NCBI RefSeq assembly: GCF_024347495.1 | Contig: NZ_AP025491.1 | Location: 1,054,001-1,118,000, forward strand | Reading direction: 5' to 3' | Length of the DNA stretch: 64,000 bases | Origin: Vibrio gallaecicus | GTDB taxonomy: Bacteria > Pseudomonadota > Gammaproteobacteria > Enterobacterales > Vibrionaceae | Shown here: in pieces, positions 35,115-44,271 of the stretch | Numbering within the stretch: position 1 is the stretch's first letter | Layout: the number at the start of each line of letters is the position of its first letter | Notes under the pieces: model-generated | What the model was told of the DNA's origin: nothing | Database searches by the model: none | What the model saw: only the letters and a program-made list of their open reading frames with translations | Made by a program: the position numbers and the translations under genes

Positions 35115-36620
35115 ATGACTCAAGCCATTTTAGAACTTAGCGCTATTGAGAAAGCCTTCCCTGGCGTAAAAGCCTTGGACAAAGCTAGCCTCAATGTTTA
35201 TCCAGGACGCGTAATGGCGCTAATGGGTGAAAACGGTGCTGGTAAATCGACGTTAATGAAAGTGCTCACGGGTATTTATCACCTAGATGCGGGCAGCATT
35301 GCTTATCAAGGTCAGCCAGCCGCATTTAAAGGACCTCGTGACTCACAAGAAGCGGGAATCAGCATTATCCACCAAGAGTTAAACTTAATTCCGGAGCTGA
35401 CGATTGCTGAGAACATCTTCCTAGGACGTGAAATTACCGGAACCATGGGTCGCATTCTTTGGAATGAAATGTACCAAGAGGCCGATAAGTTACTGAAGCG
35501 TTTAAACGTAAACCACAGTTCTAAAACACCTTTAGGGCAGCTTAGCCTTGGTGAGCAACAAATGGTTGAGATTGCCAAAGCGCTGTCGTTTCAATCTAAG
35601 GTCATCATTATGGATGAACCAACGGATGCCCTAACCGACACAGAAACCGAATCGCTGTTTAAGGTGATCCATGAACTTCGCGCTGAAGGCTGCGGTATTG
35701 TTTACATCTCTCATCGCTTAAAAGAAATCTTTGAAATTTGTGACGACATTACAGTGCTTCGTGACGGAAAATTCATTGGTCAATGTGAAGTAAAAGACAC
35801 CGATGAAGATGGCCTAATCGAAATGATGGTAGGTCGTAAATTAGATGAGCAATACCCTCGAATTGATGTGCAATTTGGTGAGACTTGCCTTGAAGTAATA
35901 GGGCTAACAGGTTCAGGCGTAGATGACGTGAGCTTTACTCTTAAACGCGGAGAAATATTAGGTGTTTCTGGCCTTATGGGTGCAGGTCGAACTGAGCTAA
36001 TGAAAGTGATTTATGGCGCTTTACCAAGTGAACGCGGTGTCATTAATTTAGATAATAAGACCATTAACCCAGCCTCTCCTAAAGATGGTCTTGCCAATGG
36101 CATTGCTTATATCTCTGAAGACCGTAAAGGCGACGGGTTGGTTTTAGGACTATCGGTTAAAGACAACATGTCACTGTGCGCTTTAGACCAGTTAACCATC
36201 AATGGAAAAATCCAGCATGCTGATGAAGTCATTGCTGTGGATGATTTCATTAAGTTATTCAATATCAAAACCCCGACTCGTGAACAAATCATTGGCAACC
36301 TTTCCGGTGGTAATCAGCAAAAAGTGGCGATTGCCAAAGGGTTAATGACCAAACCTAAAGTACTTATCCTCGACGAGCCAACTCGCGGTGTCGATGTAGG
36401 TGCAAAGAAAGAAATTTATCAACTCATCAATAAATTTAAAGCGGAAGGCATGAGCATTATTTTAGTCTCTTCTGAAATGCCTGAAGTGTTAGGGATGAGT
36501 GACCGCATCATGGTGATGCATGAAGGCAAAATTAGCGGTGAGTTTGACGCTAAAGATGCGAACCAAGAATTACTACTGGCGTGTGCGGTCGGTAAAAAGA
36601 TCAATAAGGATGCAGCATGA
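35115..36620 (+). CDS. rbsA: Ribose ABC transporter ATPase
   Basis: The 501-residue double-domain ATPase has an active first Walker A (GENGAGKST), [15 protein letters not shown] and [14 protein letters not shown]. The second half has a degenerate P-loop ([12 protein letters not shown]), [15 protein letters not shown] and [11 protein letters not shown]. This is the normal RbsA layout. It energises ribose import through RbsC. Stop overlaps the rbsC start by four bases (ATGA). Confidence 0.95.
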   Translation: MTQAILELSAIEKAFPGVKALDKASLNVYPGRVMALMGENGAGKSTLMKVLTGIYHLDAGSIAYQGQPAAFKGPRDSQEAGISIIHQELNLIPELTIAENIFLGREITGTMGRILWNEMYQEADKLLKRLNVNHSSKTPLGQLSLGEQQMVEIAKALSFQSKVIIMDEPTDALTDTETESLFKVIHELRAEGCGIVYISHRLKEIFEICDDITVLRDGKFIGQCEVKDTDEDGLIEMMVGRKLDEQYPRIDVQFGETCLEVIGLTGSGVDDVSFTLKRGEILGVSGLMGAGRTELMKVIYGALPSERGVINLDNKTINPASPKDGLANGIAYISEDRKGDGLVLGLSVKDNMSLCALDQLTINGKIQHADEVIAVDDFIKLFNIKTPTREQIIGNLSGGNQQKVAIAKGLMTKPKVLILDEPTRGVDVGAKKEIYQLINKFKAEGMSIILVSSEMPEVLGMSDRIMVMHEGKISGEFDAKDANQELLLACAVGKKINKDAA

Positions 36621-37609
36621 GTACTAAAACCATAAGCAAAACAACTGAAACTGAAGTACCAAAGAAAAAGCCGCTGATCAGCAAAGAATGGCTGATCGAT
36701 CAAAAATCATTGATTGCTTTGATCTTTTTAATTGTTGTCGTTTCTTTCTTAAACCCTAACTTTTTCACAGTCGACAATATTCTTAACATCCTACGCCAAA
36801 CCTCTATCAACGCCATTATTGCAGTTGGTATGACGCTGGTCATTTTAACGGCAGGCATTGATTTAAGTGTTGGTTCTGTCCTTGCTTTATGTGGTGCATT
36901 TGCCGCTAGCTTAATTGCTATGGAAGTGCCGGTATTGATTGCAGTACCGACCGCGCTTGTTGCAGGTGCTGCTTTAGGCGCTATCAGCGGTGTGATTATT
37001 GCGAAAGGCAAAGTCCAAGCATTCATTGCAACTCTCGTTACCATGACTCTGCTACGCGGTGTCACTATGGTTTACACCGATGGTCGCCCTATTTCTACTG
37101 GCTTTACTGACACTGCGGATGCATTCGCCTGGTTTGGTACTGGTTACGCTTTGGGCATCCCTGTTCCAGTATGGATTATGGTGGTTGTGTTTGCAGCGGT
37201 TTGGTACTTGCTTAACCACACTCGCTTCGGTCGCTATGTTTATGCCCTAGGCGGCAATGAATCTGCTGCACGCCTTTCTGGTATCGATGTCGATAAAGTT
37301 AAAATCGGTGTCTATGCAATCTGTGGTCTGTTGGCAGCCGTCGCTGGCATTATCGTCGCGTCACGTCTTTCTTCAGCACAACCAACAGCTGGTATGGGCT
37401 ATGAACTTGATGCGATAGCAGCGGTGGTTTTAGGCGGTACAAGCTTAGCCGGCGGTCGCGGTCGAATTATGGGCACTTTAGTCGGCGCTTTGATTATCGG
37501 CTTCTTAAACAACGCCCTAAACCTATTAGACGTATCTTCGTACTACCAAATGATTGCCAAAGCAGTGGTTATTCTTCTGGCGGTATTAGTGGACAACAAA
37601 AACAAGTAA
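36617..37609 (+). CDS. rbsC: Ribose ABC transporter permease
   Basis: The 330-residue membrane protein of the sugar BPD_transp_2 family has [46 protein letters not shown] and [19 protein letters not shown], with about ten membrane segments. It forms the ribose channel with RbsA and RbsB. Translationally coupled to rbsA. The 196 bp before rbsB show AT-rich sequence with a repeated CTTGAAC element and no gene. Confidence 0.95.
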   Translation: MSTKTISKTTETEVPKKKPLISKEWLIDQKSLIALIFLIVVVSFLNPNFFTVDNILNILRQTSINAIIAVGMTLVILTAGIDLSVGSVLALCGAFAASLIAMEVPVLIAVPTALVAGAALGAISGVIIAKGKVQAFIATLVTMTLLRGVTMVYTDGRPISTGFTDTADAFAWFGTGYALGIPVPVWIMVVVFAAVWYLLNHTRFGRYVYALGGNESAARLSGIDVDKVKIGVYAICGLLAAVAGIIVASRLSSAQPTAGMGYELDAIAAVVLGGTSLAGGRGRIMGTLVGALIIGFLNNALNLLDVSSYYQMIAKAVVILLAVLVDNKNK

Positions 37610-37805
37610 CTGATAACACTGAATAATTATAAGAAACACATGACTATTTAATAACTGTACTACTAATAATATGACATCAGAGCTAGGTGCTAAAACATTT
37701 GGGCTAACCAGTAGAGCGTTTTAACTAACCCTTAAAATACTTGAACTAAAGTATTAGAACACTTGAACCAGCCCTAGCTCGCCCCCTACACAAAGGACTA
37801 TAACG

Positions 37806-38684
37806 ATGAAAAAATTAGCGACTCTTATTTCTGCTGCTGTACTTTCAACTTCTGTATCTGTGTCTGCACAGGCTCAAGATACAATGGCAATCGTACTATC
37901 CACTCTAAACAACCCATTCTTTGTAACGATGAAAGATGGCGCAGAAGCAAAAGCGAAAGAGCTAGGTTACAAGCTAATCGTTCTTGATTCACAGAATGAT
38001 CCCAGCAAAGAGCTATCAAACATCGAAGATTTGACGATTCGAGGCGTGAAAGCCATTCTGATCAACCCAACGGATTCAGATGCTGTTTCTAATGCTATTC
38101 GTATGGCAAACCGATCAAACATACCAGTACTAACGCTGGACCGTGGCGCAAGCCGTGGTGATGTAGTGAGCCACATTGCTTCTGATAACGTGATCGGTGG
38201 TGAAATGGCAGGGCACTTCATCATGGAAAAAGTAGGTGAAAAAGCAAAAGTAATTCAACTTGAAGGCATCGCGGGTACTTCTGCTGCACGTGAGCGTGGT
38301 GAAGGCTTCATGAACACGGTAAACGGTAGCGACCTTGAATTATTAGCAAGCCAACCTGCCGATTTCGACCGTACTAAAGGTCTGAACGTAATGGAAAACT
38401 TATTAGCAGCTAATTCTGATGTGCAAGCCGTATTCGCACAAAATGATGAAATGGCATTGGGAGCACTTCGCGCCGTTCAAGCTTCAGGTAAAGACGTGAT
38501 GATTGTTGGATTTGATGGTACTGACGATGGCATTGCTGCTGTTAACCGTGGCAAGTTAGCTGCAACTATTGCTCAACAACCTGACCTAATTGGTTCACTT
38601 GGTATTGAAATGGCTGACAAAGTGCTGAAAGGCGAAACCGTTGAAGCTTACGTACCAGTTCCTTTAAAAATCATCGCTCAGTAA
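37806..38684 (+). CDS. rbsB: Periplasmic ribose-binding protein
   Basis: The 292-residue protein has a signal peptide (cleavage near AQAQD), then [43 protein letters not shown], the ribose pocket residues of RbsB, and [16 protein letters not shown]. It also serves as ligand donor for Trg-type chemotaxis in enteric bacteria. AAAGGA precedes the ATG. A strong hairpin follows the gene. Confidence 0.95.
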   Translation: MKKLATLISAAVLSTSVSVSAQAQDTMAIVLSTLNNPFFVTMKDGAEAKAKELGYKLIVLDSQNDPSKELSNIEDLTIRGVKAILINPTDSDAVSNAIRMANRSNIPVLTLDRGASRGDVVSHIASDNVIGGEMAGHFIMEKVGEKAKVIQLEGIAGTSAARERGEGFMNTVNGSDLELLASQPADFDRTKGLNVMENLLAANSDVQAVFAQNDEMALGALRAVQASGKDVMIVGFDGTDDGIAAVNRGKLAATIAQQPDLIGSLGIEMADKVLKGETVEAYVPVPLKIIAQ

Positions 38685-38712
38685 TCCTGTTTAGCGCTGG
38701 AAATCTAATTAA

Positions 38713-38736
38713 GCAGGGAGTCCAATACCTCCCTGC
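38713..38736 (+). terminator. Hairpin between rbsB and rbsK
   Basis: GCAGGGAG and CTCCCTGC form an 8 bp GC-rich stem with an eight-base loop and no U tract. Such a structure can stabilise the upstream rbsB message and lower rbsK expression. Two copies of ATTAA-CTCTAAGCTT-like sequence follow at 38740-38767. Confidence 0.6.
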
Positions 38737-38872
38737 TCATTAACTCTAAGCTTATTAATTCTAAGCTTAAAATTAAAAATTCAGATAGTGCATCGCTGTT
38801 TCTCATCCAATATCTAATGAGAGGAGCAACAGCCATGCATTTTCAAATACGATATATCATAAGGCTCGTATC

Positions 38873-39796
38873 ATGACTCAACTGATTGTTTTAGGTAGCG
38901 TAAACGCTGACCATGTTTTGCAAGTTCCTTCATTCCCTCGCCCTGGTGAAACTTTAGTGGGCGGTAACTATCAAGTAATTCCAGGTGGAAAAGGCGCAAA
39001 CCAAGCGGTTGCTGCTGCTCGTTTAAAAGCAGATATCGGCTTTATTTCATGCGTAGGTGACGATGCATTTGGTATTAACATTCGTAATGCGTTTGCACAA
39101 GATGGCATCAATACAGATGGCGTGATCATTGCCGATAAAACCCCAACTGGCATCGCGATGATCCAAGTTTCCGCGTCGGGTGAAAACAGCATTTGTTTAT
39201 CAGCTGAAGCCAACGACAAGCTAACGTGTGAACAAATTGAACCACACTTGCAAAAAATACGTGATGCAAAATACTTATTAACTCAGCTTGAAACACCAAT
39301 TGAAGGCATCGAGTATGCAGCTAAAGCAGCAAAAGAAAACAGAACGAATGTTGTGTTAAACCCCGCCCCTGCCCGCCCTTTATCGGATGAATTACTGGCG
39401 TGTATTGATGTGATCACCCCAAATGAAACGGAAGCTGAAGTACTAACAGGTATCACAGTCACAGATGACCAAAGTGCTCAGAAAGCTTCAGAAGCATTGC
39501 ATTTGAAAGGTATTGAAATTGTGATGATCACATTAGGTGCTAAAGGTGTTTGGCTAAGCCAAAATGGACGTGGTGAACTTATTCCAGGGTTTCGTGTAGA
39601 AGCCACTGATACTACAGCGGCTGGAGACACCTTCAATGGTGCATTCGTAACGGGTTTGCTTGAAAATATGCCAATTGAGCAAGCCATCAAGTTTGCTCAT
39701 GCTGCTGCGGCTATTTCAGTGACCCGTTTTGGGGCACAAACTTCGATTCCTAGCCGAGAAGAAACCGACACTTTTCTTGCGAAGCAAATGCAGTAA
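38873..39796 (+). CDS. rbsK: Ribokinase
   Basis: The 307-residue PfkB-family kinase has the N-terminal signature VLGSVNADHVLQVPSFPRPGETL, GGKGANQAVAAARL, and the C-terminal catalytic signature DTTAAGDTFNGAFVTGL with the catalytic Asp. It phosphorylates ribose to ribose-5-phosphate. Standard length and last enzyme of the operon. Confidence 0.95.
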   Translation: MTQLIVLGSVNADHVLQVPSFPRPGETLVGGNYQVIPGGKGANQAVAAARLKADIGFISCVGDDAFGINIRNAFAQDGINTDGVIIADKTPTGIAMIQVSASGENSICLSAEANDKLTCEQIEPHLQKIRDAKYLLTQLETPIEGIEYAAKAAKENRTNVVLNPAPARPLSDELLACIDVITPNETEAEVLTGITVTDDQSAQKASEALHLKGIEIVMITLGAKGVWLSQNGRGELIPGFRVEATDTTAAGDTFNGAFVTGLLENMPIEQAIKFAHAAAAISVTRFGAQTSIPSREETDTFLAKQMQ

Positions 39797-40019
39797 GCCC
39801 ATAAAAGATATTACGTAATCTGTTGTATTTCCTTTAGAATGAGTTTCATGGAAACATCTAAACGTAGTTATCTTTAATCAACACAGTTCTATTAGCTGGT
39901 TTATAGTCTGTACTTTTAGTGCTGTGTTTAAGATCATTTTCCGGCTACGACTCAAATTTAACATTCTCAATTGGGTACATTCAGTTTGAGCGTATTCAGT
40001 ATCATCACAAGGACTTAAT

Positions 40020-41021
40020 ATGGCTACGATGAAAGACATCGCCAGGTTAGCAAAAGTATCGACTTCTACCGTTAGTCACGTGATTAATAAATCTCGGTTC
40101 GTCAGTGATGAAATCGCAGAGCGAGTCAATAACGCCGCTAAAGAGCTGAATTATGCACCATCGGCATTGGCACGTAGCTTAAAAATGAAACGCACCAATA
40201 CTATAGGCATGCTGGTCACCACGTCTACCAACCCATTCTTTGGTGAAGTGGTAAAAGGGGTAGAACGTCGCTGCTATGAAAAAGGCTATAACCTGATTTT
40301 ATGCAATACGGAAGGTGACAGCGAACGCATGAAATCATCCATCGATACTTTGCTACAAAAGCGAGTTGATGGGCTTATGCTCATGTGTTCAACCCTTGAA
40401 GGTGAACATTTAGATGTATTTGAACGTTATCCAGAACTACCCGTAGTGGTAATGGATTGGGGACCAATGCTTTTTGCCAGCGATAAGATCCAGGATAATT
40501 CGCACCAAGGCGGATATATGGCAACCAAGTACTTGATAGACAATGGTCACACTGAGATTGGTTGTATCACCGGTCCTTTACACCGAAATCAAGCTTCTTT
40601 ACGTTATGAAGGCTATAAGAAAGCCATGGCGGATGCGAACCTAGAGCTAAACCCCCAATGGATTATTGAGTCTAACTTCATGTGTGATGGTGGGTTTGAT
40701 TCTTACCATAAGCTCAAAAGCAAAGGTCAATTACCTAGCGCCCTATTTGTATGTAACGACATGATGGCAATGGGCGTGATCAATGCGGCTTATCAAGATG
40801 GTCTGCATATCCCAAGTGATCTTTCTATTATTGGATATGATGACATTCACTTATCTAAATTCATGACTCCCTCTTTAACGACTATCCACCAGCCTAAGCA
40901 TCGATTAGGGAAAGCGGCTGTTGATACCTTAATCAACCGACTTAAAACACCAGATGCCTACCCGCAAGTTGTCGAGCTTGAACCTACGCTAGTAGTAAGA
41001 GACAGCGTACAAACGCTTTAA
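40020..41021 (+). CDS. rbsR: Ribose operon repressor
   Basis: The 333-residue LacI-family regulator opens ATMKDIARLAKVSTSTVSHVINKSRFVSDEIAERV (helix-turn-helix and hinge), followed by a periplasmic-binding-protein-like effector domain. It should bind the two palindromes at 34479 and 34558 and release them with ribose. It lies 223 bp after rbsK in the same direction. Confidence 0.93.
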   Translation: MATMKDIARLAKVSTSTVSHVINKSRFVSDEIAERVNNAAKELNYAPSALARSLKMKRTNTIGMLVTTSTNPFFGEVVKGVERRCYEKGYNLILCNTEGDSERMKSSIDTLLQKRVDGLMLMCSTLEGEHLDVFERYPELPVVVMDWGPMLFASDKIQDNSHQGGYMATKYLIDNGHTEIGCITGPLHRNQASLRYEGYKKAMADANLELNPQWIIESNFMCDGGFDSYHKLKSKGQLPSALFVCNDMMAMGVINAAYQDGLHIPSDLSIIGYDDIHLSKFMTPSLTTIHQPKHRLGKAAVDTLINRLKTPDAYPQVVELEPTLVVRDSVQTL

Positions 41022-41064
41022 ATTCAATCGGTCTCATTTCAAAAAACAATGGCATTTGTGACTC

Positions 41065-41095
41065 AAGGCAACGCTCACCACGTTGCCTTATTTAT
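41065..41095 (+). terminator. Terminator after rbsR
   Basis: AAGGCAACG and CGTTGCCTT form a 9 bp stem with a seven-base loop followed by ATTTATT. It separates the rbs cluster from the convergent nitrate reductase gene. Confidence 0.8.
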
Positions 41096-41176
41096 TGGCT
41101 TAACTCGCAACTTAAAGTACTCGCCGCCAAGACAATTCATCGCCGGTGAGTACTAATGACCAAGAGTACCAGCTCC

Positions 41177-43804
41177 CTAATCACCAAAAGCAAGTTGCTG
41201 TAAAAACTCACTTTCAAAATCTTCTTCTATGGGCTTATTAAAGCAGTCAATCAGCCAATCTATTTTCTGCTGGCTCAATTGCCCACTGACCACAAAAGCT
41301 TGTTGCATACCCGTTGAAGCTAACTTAGCTGTACCAAAACTTTTCTCTCGCAAGTCATGACGTCCAGTTACAGATTGCATTGGATCTTTTCCTAGCTCTC
41401 CTCCCTCTCCGTGAAAATGCAGTGTTTTAGATCGACTTGAGTTGTCCGTAGAAAGGGTGTCTAGTTTATTCGCAAGGTCAATAACCAACGCCATAGGATT
41501 TTTATGTGAAGAGATTCGATATAGGAAGCCACGTTCGACTCTTTGCCTTACCCAGTAGTCAAATTCATCACAATCTAAAATTGACTCACTGATCAACGCC
41601 GCTTCACTTTTATACCCACACGCTTCTAACATAATGGGGGTGTGCTTAAACTCTGGCTGCCCAGATGCGCTATCCACATTTGGTAAAATCAAATCACAAG
41701 GCTTAGTGTCTTTCGCTGTAGTGCCATTCCAATGTATCGGCATAAAAACTTGCTCTGGCTGTACATCTTTCGTCACCATCAGTCTCGCCTGACATTCACC
41801 TTGCTGACTTTTCACTCGTACCACTTGTGGTTGTTTCAAACCATTCAAAATCTGTTGAGAATTAGACTGATTAGACACATCTGGGTGTAAACCTAACAGG
41901 CTCACTGTATCAGGATGAACTGCAATAAAAGGTTCAGGGATATGCTCGCCTAAATCTGCCGCAAGTCCAGTACGAGACATAGTATGCCATTGATCTCGAA
42001 TGCGCCCCGTATTCATGAGTAATGGGTATTCAGATGATATTGACGCGATTGGATCTTGATGCTCAACGGGCACGAACTGAGCTTTTCCAGACACGGTGAA
42101 AAATTGATTATCGGTAAACATCCGTTGATTGGTAGAATCCATTTGTAACTTCATCACTGGCCACTGCTGGGGGGTAAGGCGGCTATAACTTTGGTCATCT
42201 AACTGAGTTAACCCAATCAAACAAAGATCTCGCTGTTTACCATCCAGATTCTCTAAGCTGGTCATGCGGCAGTATTCATTAAAGATCTGACCTTCATGTA
42301 AGTAATCAAACTGTTCCAAGAAACCCATCTTTTGCGCAACTTGGCTTATCATCCACCAATCAGGTTTTGCTTCTCCAGGGCTGGGTAGAATACGCCTTTG
42401 ACGAGAGATTCGACGCTCTGAATTGGTCACCGTTCCCGACTTTTCACTCCAGCCTTGTGCCGGCAATAGCACATTGGCAAGGCGCGTGGTTTCAGTATCT
42501 TCAATACAATCCGACACCACCACAAATGGGCACCTTTCCAACGCTTCTTTCACTTTCACACTATCAGGTAAGCTAACAACAGGGTTCGTTGCCATTATCC
42601 ATACCGCTTTAATCTTTCCTTCATGCATTGCATCAAATAAGTCTATGGCTTTAAGCCCTGCTTGCTCGGCTAAATTGTCCGTTTGCCAAAAGTCACTGAT
42701 CAACTGGTGAGCTTGAGCGTCGCCAAATTCAAAGTGAGAAGCCAACGTGTTCGCTAAGCCGCCAACCTCTCTTCCGCCCATAGCATTGGGCTGTCCGGTG
42801 ACTGAGAAAGGTCCCATTCCCTGCTTACCTATCTTACCGGTCGCTAAATGACAGTTGATGATGGCATTGACTTTATCGCAGCCTTGGCTGGATTGGTTCA
42901 CACCTTGAGAATAGATAGTGATGACTTTGTTCGTGCGAGAAAAAGCTTCGTAAAAGGATTCTAGCTCTTGTGAAGTCAGCCCCGTAATTTGCTCTGTGGC
43001 TTCACGAGTTTCGGCTTGTTTAGCCGCAGGTTTCATTGCTTTGTTAAAACCTTCGGTAAATTGATCAATGTAATTTTGATCCAAATAACCCTTTTCCTCT
43101 AGATACGAAAAAAGACCATTAAATAACGCGACATCCGAACCGGATTGAATCGCAAGGTGATGGTCAGCAATATCACAGGTTTCCGTCACCCGAGGATCAA
43201 TCACAATGACCTTTAAATTTTGATTAGCTTGCTTGGCAGCCCTTAGCCTTTGGAATAAAACAGGATGACACCACGCGAGGTTAGAGCCCGTAATCACCAC
43301 AAGATCGGTCTGTTCTAGATCTTCATAGCAGACTGGTACAGTGTCTGAACCAAATGCGCGTTTATGCCCAACCACACTCGATGCCATACATAAACGGGAA
43401 TTACTGTCGATATTTCCGCTGCCGATGAATCCCTTCATCAATTTGTTCGCGACATAGTAATCTTCTGTCAACAATTGCCCAGAGACATAAAACGCGACGG
43501 AGTCTGGACCATTCTCCTTAATGGTTTGAGAGAACTTATCCGCTATCAGTTCAGTCGCTTCATCCCAAGCAAAAGTATTTCCGCCTCCTGCACTGGCAAG
43601 TGTTGGATAAAGCATTCTGCCAATAGGCGTTACGGTATCGCCTAAAGCTGCACCCTTTGTACATAGTTTTCCGTAATTCGAAGGATGTTGTTTATCCCCT
43701 CTTATTTCTAGTTTCCCTGAAGAGGTAGGTCTTGCTTCAATGCCACAACCGACACCGCAATAAGCACAGGTAGATTTTATCCATTCTTGTTGTGAACTCG
43801 TCAT
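41177..43804 (-). CDS. nasA: Assimilatory nitrate reductase, catalytic subunit
   Basis: The 875-residue molybdopterin oxidoreductase has the N-terminal [4Fe-4S] motif CAYCGVGC...GKLCTKG and the Mo-bis-MGD domain (NSRLCMASSVVGHKRAFGSD, VTGQPNAMGGREVGG). The C-terminal dinucleotide-binding part contains MNTGRIRDQWHTMSRTG. No Tat signal is visible, as expected for a cytoplasmic NasA-type enzyme. It reduces nitrate to nitrite. It is divergent from nirBD and preceded by a sigma-54-type element at 43848. ATG with GAGGG upstream. Confidence 0.92.
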   Translation of the reverse strand: MTSSQQEWIKSTCAYCGVGCGIEARPTSSGKLEIRGDKQHPSNYGKLCTKGAALGDTVTPIGRMLYPTLASAGGGNTFAWDEATELIADKFSQTIKENGPDSVAFYVSGQLLTEDYYVANKLMKGFIGSGNIDSNSRLCMASSVVGHKRAFGSDTVPVCYEDLEQTDLVVITGSNLAWCHPVLFQRLRAAKQANQNLKVIVIDPRVTETCDIADHHLAIQSGSDVALFNGLFSYLEEKGYLDQNYIDQFTEGFNKAMKPAAKQAETREATEQITGLTSQELESFYEAFSRTNKVITIYSQGVNQSSQGCDKVNAIINCHLATGKIGKQGMGPFSVTGQPNAMGGREVGGLANTLASHFEFGDAQAHQLISDFWQTDNLAEQAGLKAIDLFDAMHEGKIKAVWIMATNPVVSLPDSVKVKEALERCPFVVVSDCIEDTETTRLANVLLPAQGWSEKSGTVTNSERRISRQRRILPSPGEAKPDWWMISQVAQKMGFLEQFDYLHEGQIFNEYCRMTSLENLDGKQRDLCLIGLTQLDDQSYSRLTPQQWPVMKLQMDSTNQRMFTDNQFFTVSGKAQFVPVEHQDPIASISSEYPLLMNTGRIRDQWHTMSRTGLAADLGEHIPEPFIAVHPDTVSLLGLHPDVSNQSNSQQILNGLKQPQVVRVKSQQGECQARLMVTKDVQPEQVFMPIHWNGTTAKDTKPCDLILPNVDSASGQPEFKHTPIMLEACGYKSEAALISESILDCDEFDYWVRQRVERGFLYRISSHKNPMALVIDLANKLDTLSTDNSSRSKTLHFHGEGGELGKDPMQSVTGRHDLREKSFGTAKLASTGMQQAFVVSGQLSQQKIDWLIDCFNKPIEEDFESEFLQQLAFGD

Positions 43805-43847
43805 TCATCCCTCACGCAATTATCCTTAATTGTATGCAAGACACTAC

Positions 43848-43864
43848 AGCAATTTACACGCCAG
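43848..43864 (-). promoter_or_regulatory. Candidate sigma-54 promoter for nasA
   Basis: Reading leftward, CTGGCGTGTAAATTGCT has the GG-N10-GC spacing of -24/-12 promoters, with TGGC and TTGCT matching and two deviations in the ACG part. The predicted start lies about 33 bases before the nasA ATG. Confidence 0.65.
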
Positions 43865-43977
43865 CTTTATTACCAGTTTAAAATTAAAAAATTAACCAAT
43901 TAAAACAACAAGATAATGAAATTAATCATATGAATCATTTTGATTAATTCATACCACTCGATATATAACCTTAAATT

Positions 43978-44014
43978 TGCACCAACTTACGCAAAGCTGC
44001 ACCATTAACGCTCA
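43978..44014. promoter_or_regulatory. Paired TGCACC elements, candidate NtrC enhancer
   Basis: TGCACC occurs at 43978 and 43998, exactly 20 bp apart. Each could be half of an NtrC-type site; the second is followed after seven bases by GCTCA, a partial match to GTGCA. They lie about 140-155 bp upstream of the nirB -24 element, a normal enhancer distance. Confidence 0.4.
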
Positions 44015-44042
44015 TTTTAATCAATTAACTTAAAAATAAACC

Positions 44043-44058
44043 TACCACTTTAGAGGTA
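44043..44058. promoter_or_regulatory. Candidate NarP/NarL 7-2-7 site
   Basis: TACCACT-TT-AGAGGTA is an inverted heptamer pair with a two-base spacer. One heptamer matches TACYYMT fully and the other at six of seven. This arrangement is the preferred NarP target in enteric bacteria. Confidence 0.55.
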
Positions 44059-44133
44059 CACTAAAAACAAAGAAATACAATAAGGCATTGTTAAGTAAGG
44101 ATTAAAAATACAAATCACCTTATAAATATCACT

Positions 44134-44150
44134 TTGGCACCCTCCTTGCT
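44134..44150 (+). promoter_or_regulatory. Sigma-54 promoter of nirBD-narK
   Basis: TTGGCACCCTCCTTGCT has a perfect TGGCAC, GG-N10-GC spacing and TTGCT. It predicts a start near 44160, leaving a 110-base leader before nirB. Confidence 0.8.
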
Positions 44151-44185
44151 GAACCAACACAAAGGACGAATAAATACAAAATTCA

Positions 44186-44238
44186 GAATGAACGATAAGT
44201 AAGAGAAAAACCTCTATTTACTCTCGCATTTATCATTC
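44186..44238 (+). ncRNA. Stem-loop in the nirB leader
   Basis: GAATGA and GATAAGTAAGAG on the left can pair with CTCTCGCATTTATCATTC on the right around an A-rich loop. No U tract follows, so it is not a plain terminator. Leader structures control nitrate operons in Klebsiella (nasF with NasR); the same here is only inference. Confidence 0.35.
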
Positions 44239-44271
44239 CTATCTGAACCAGCTGATAAAAAGGAATTTGCA

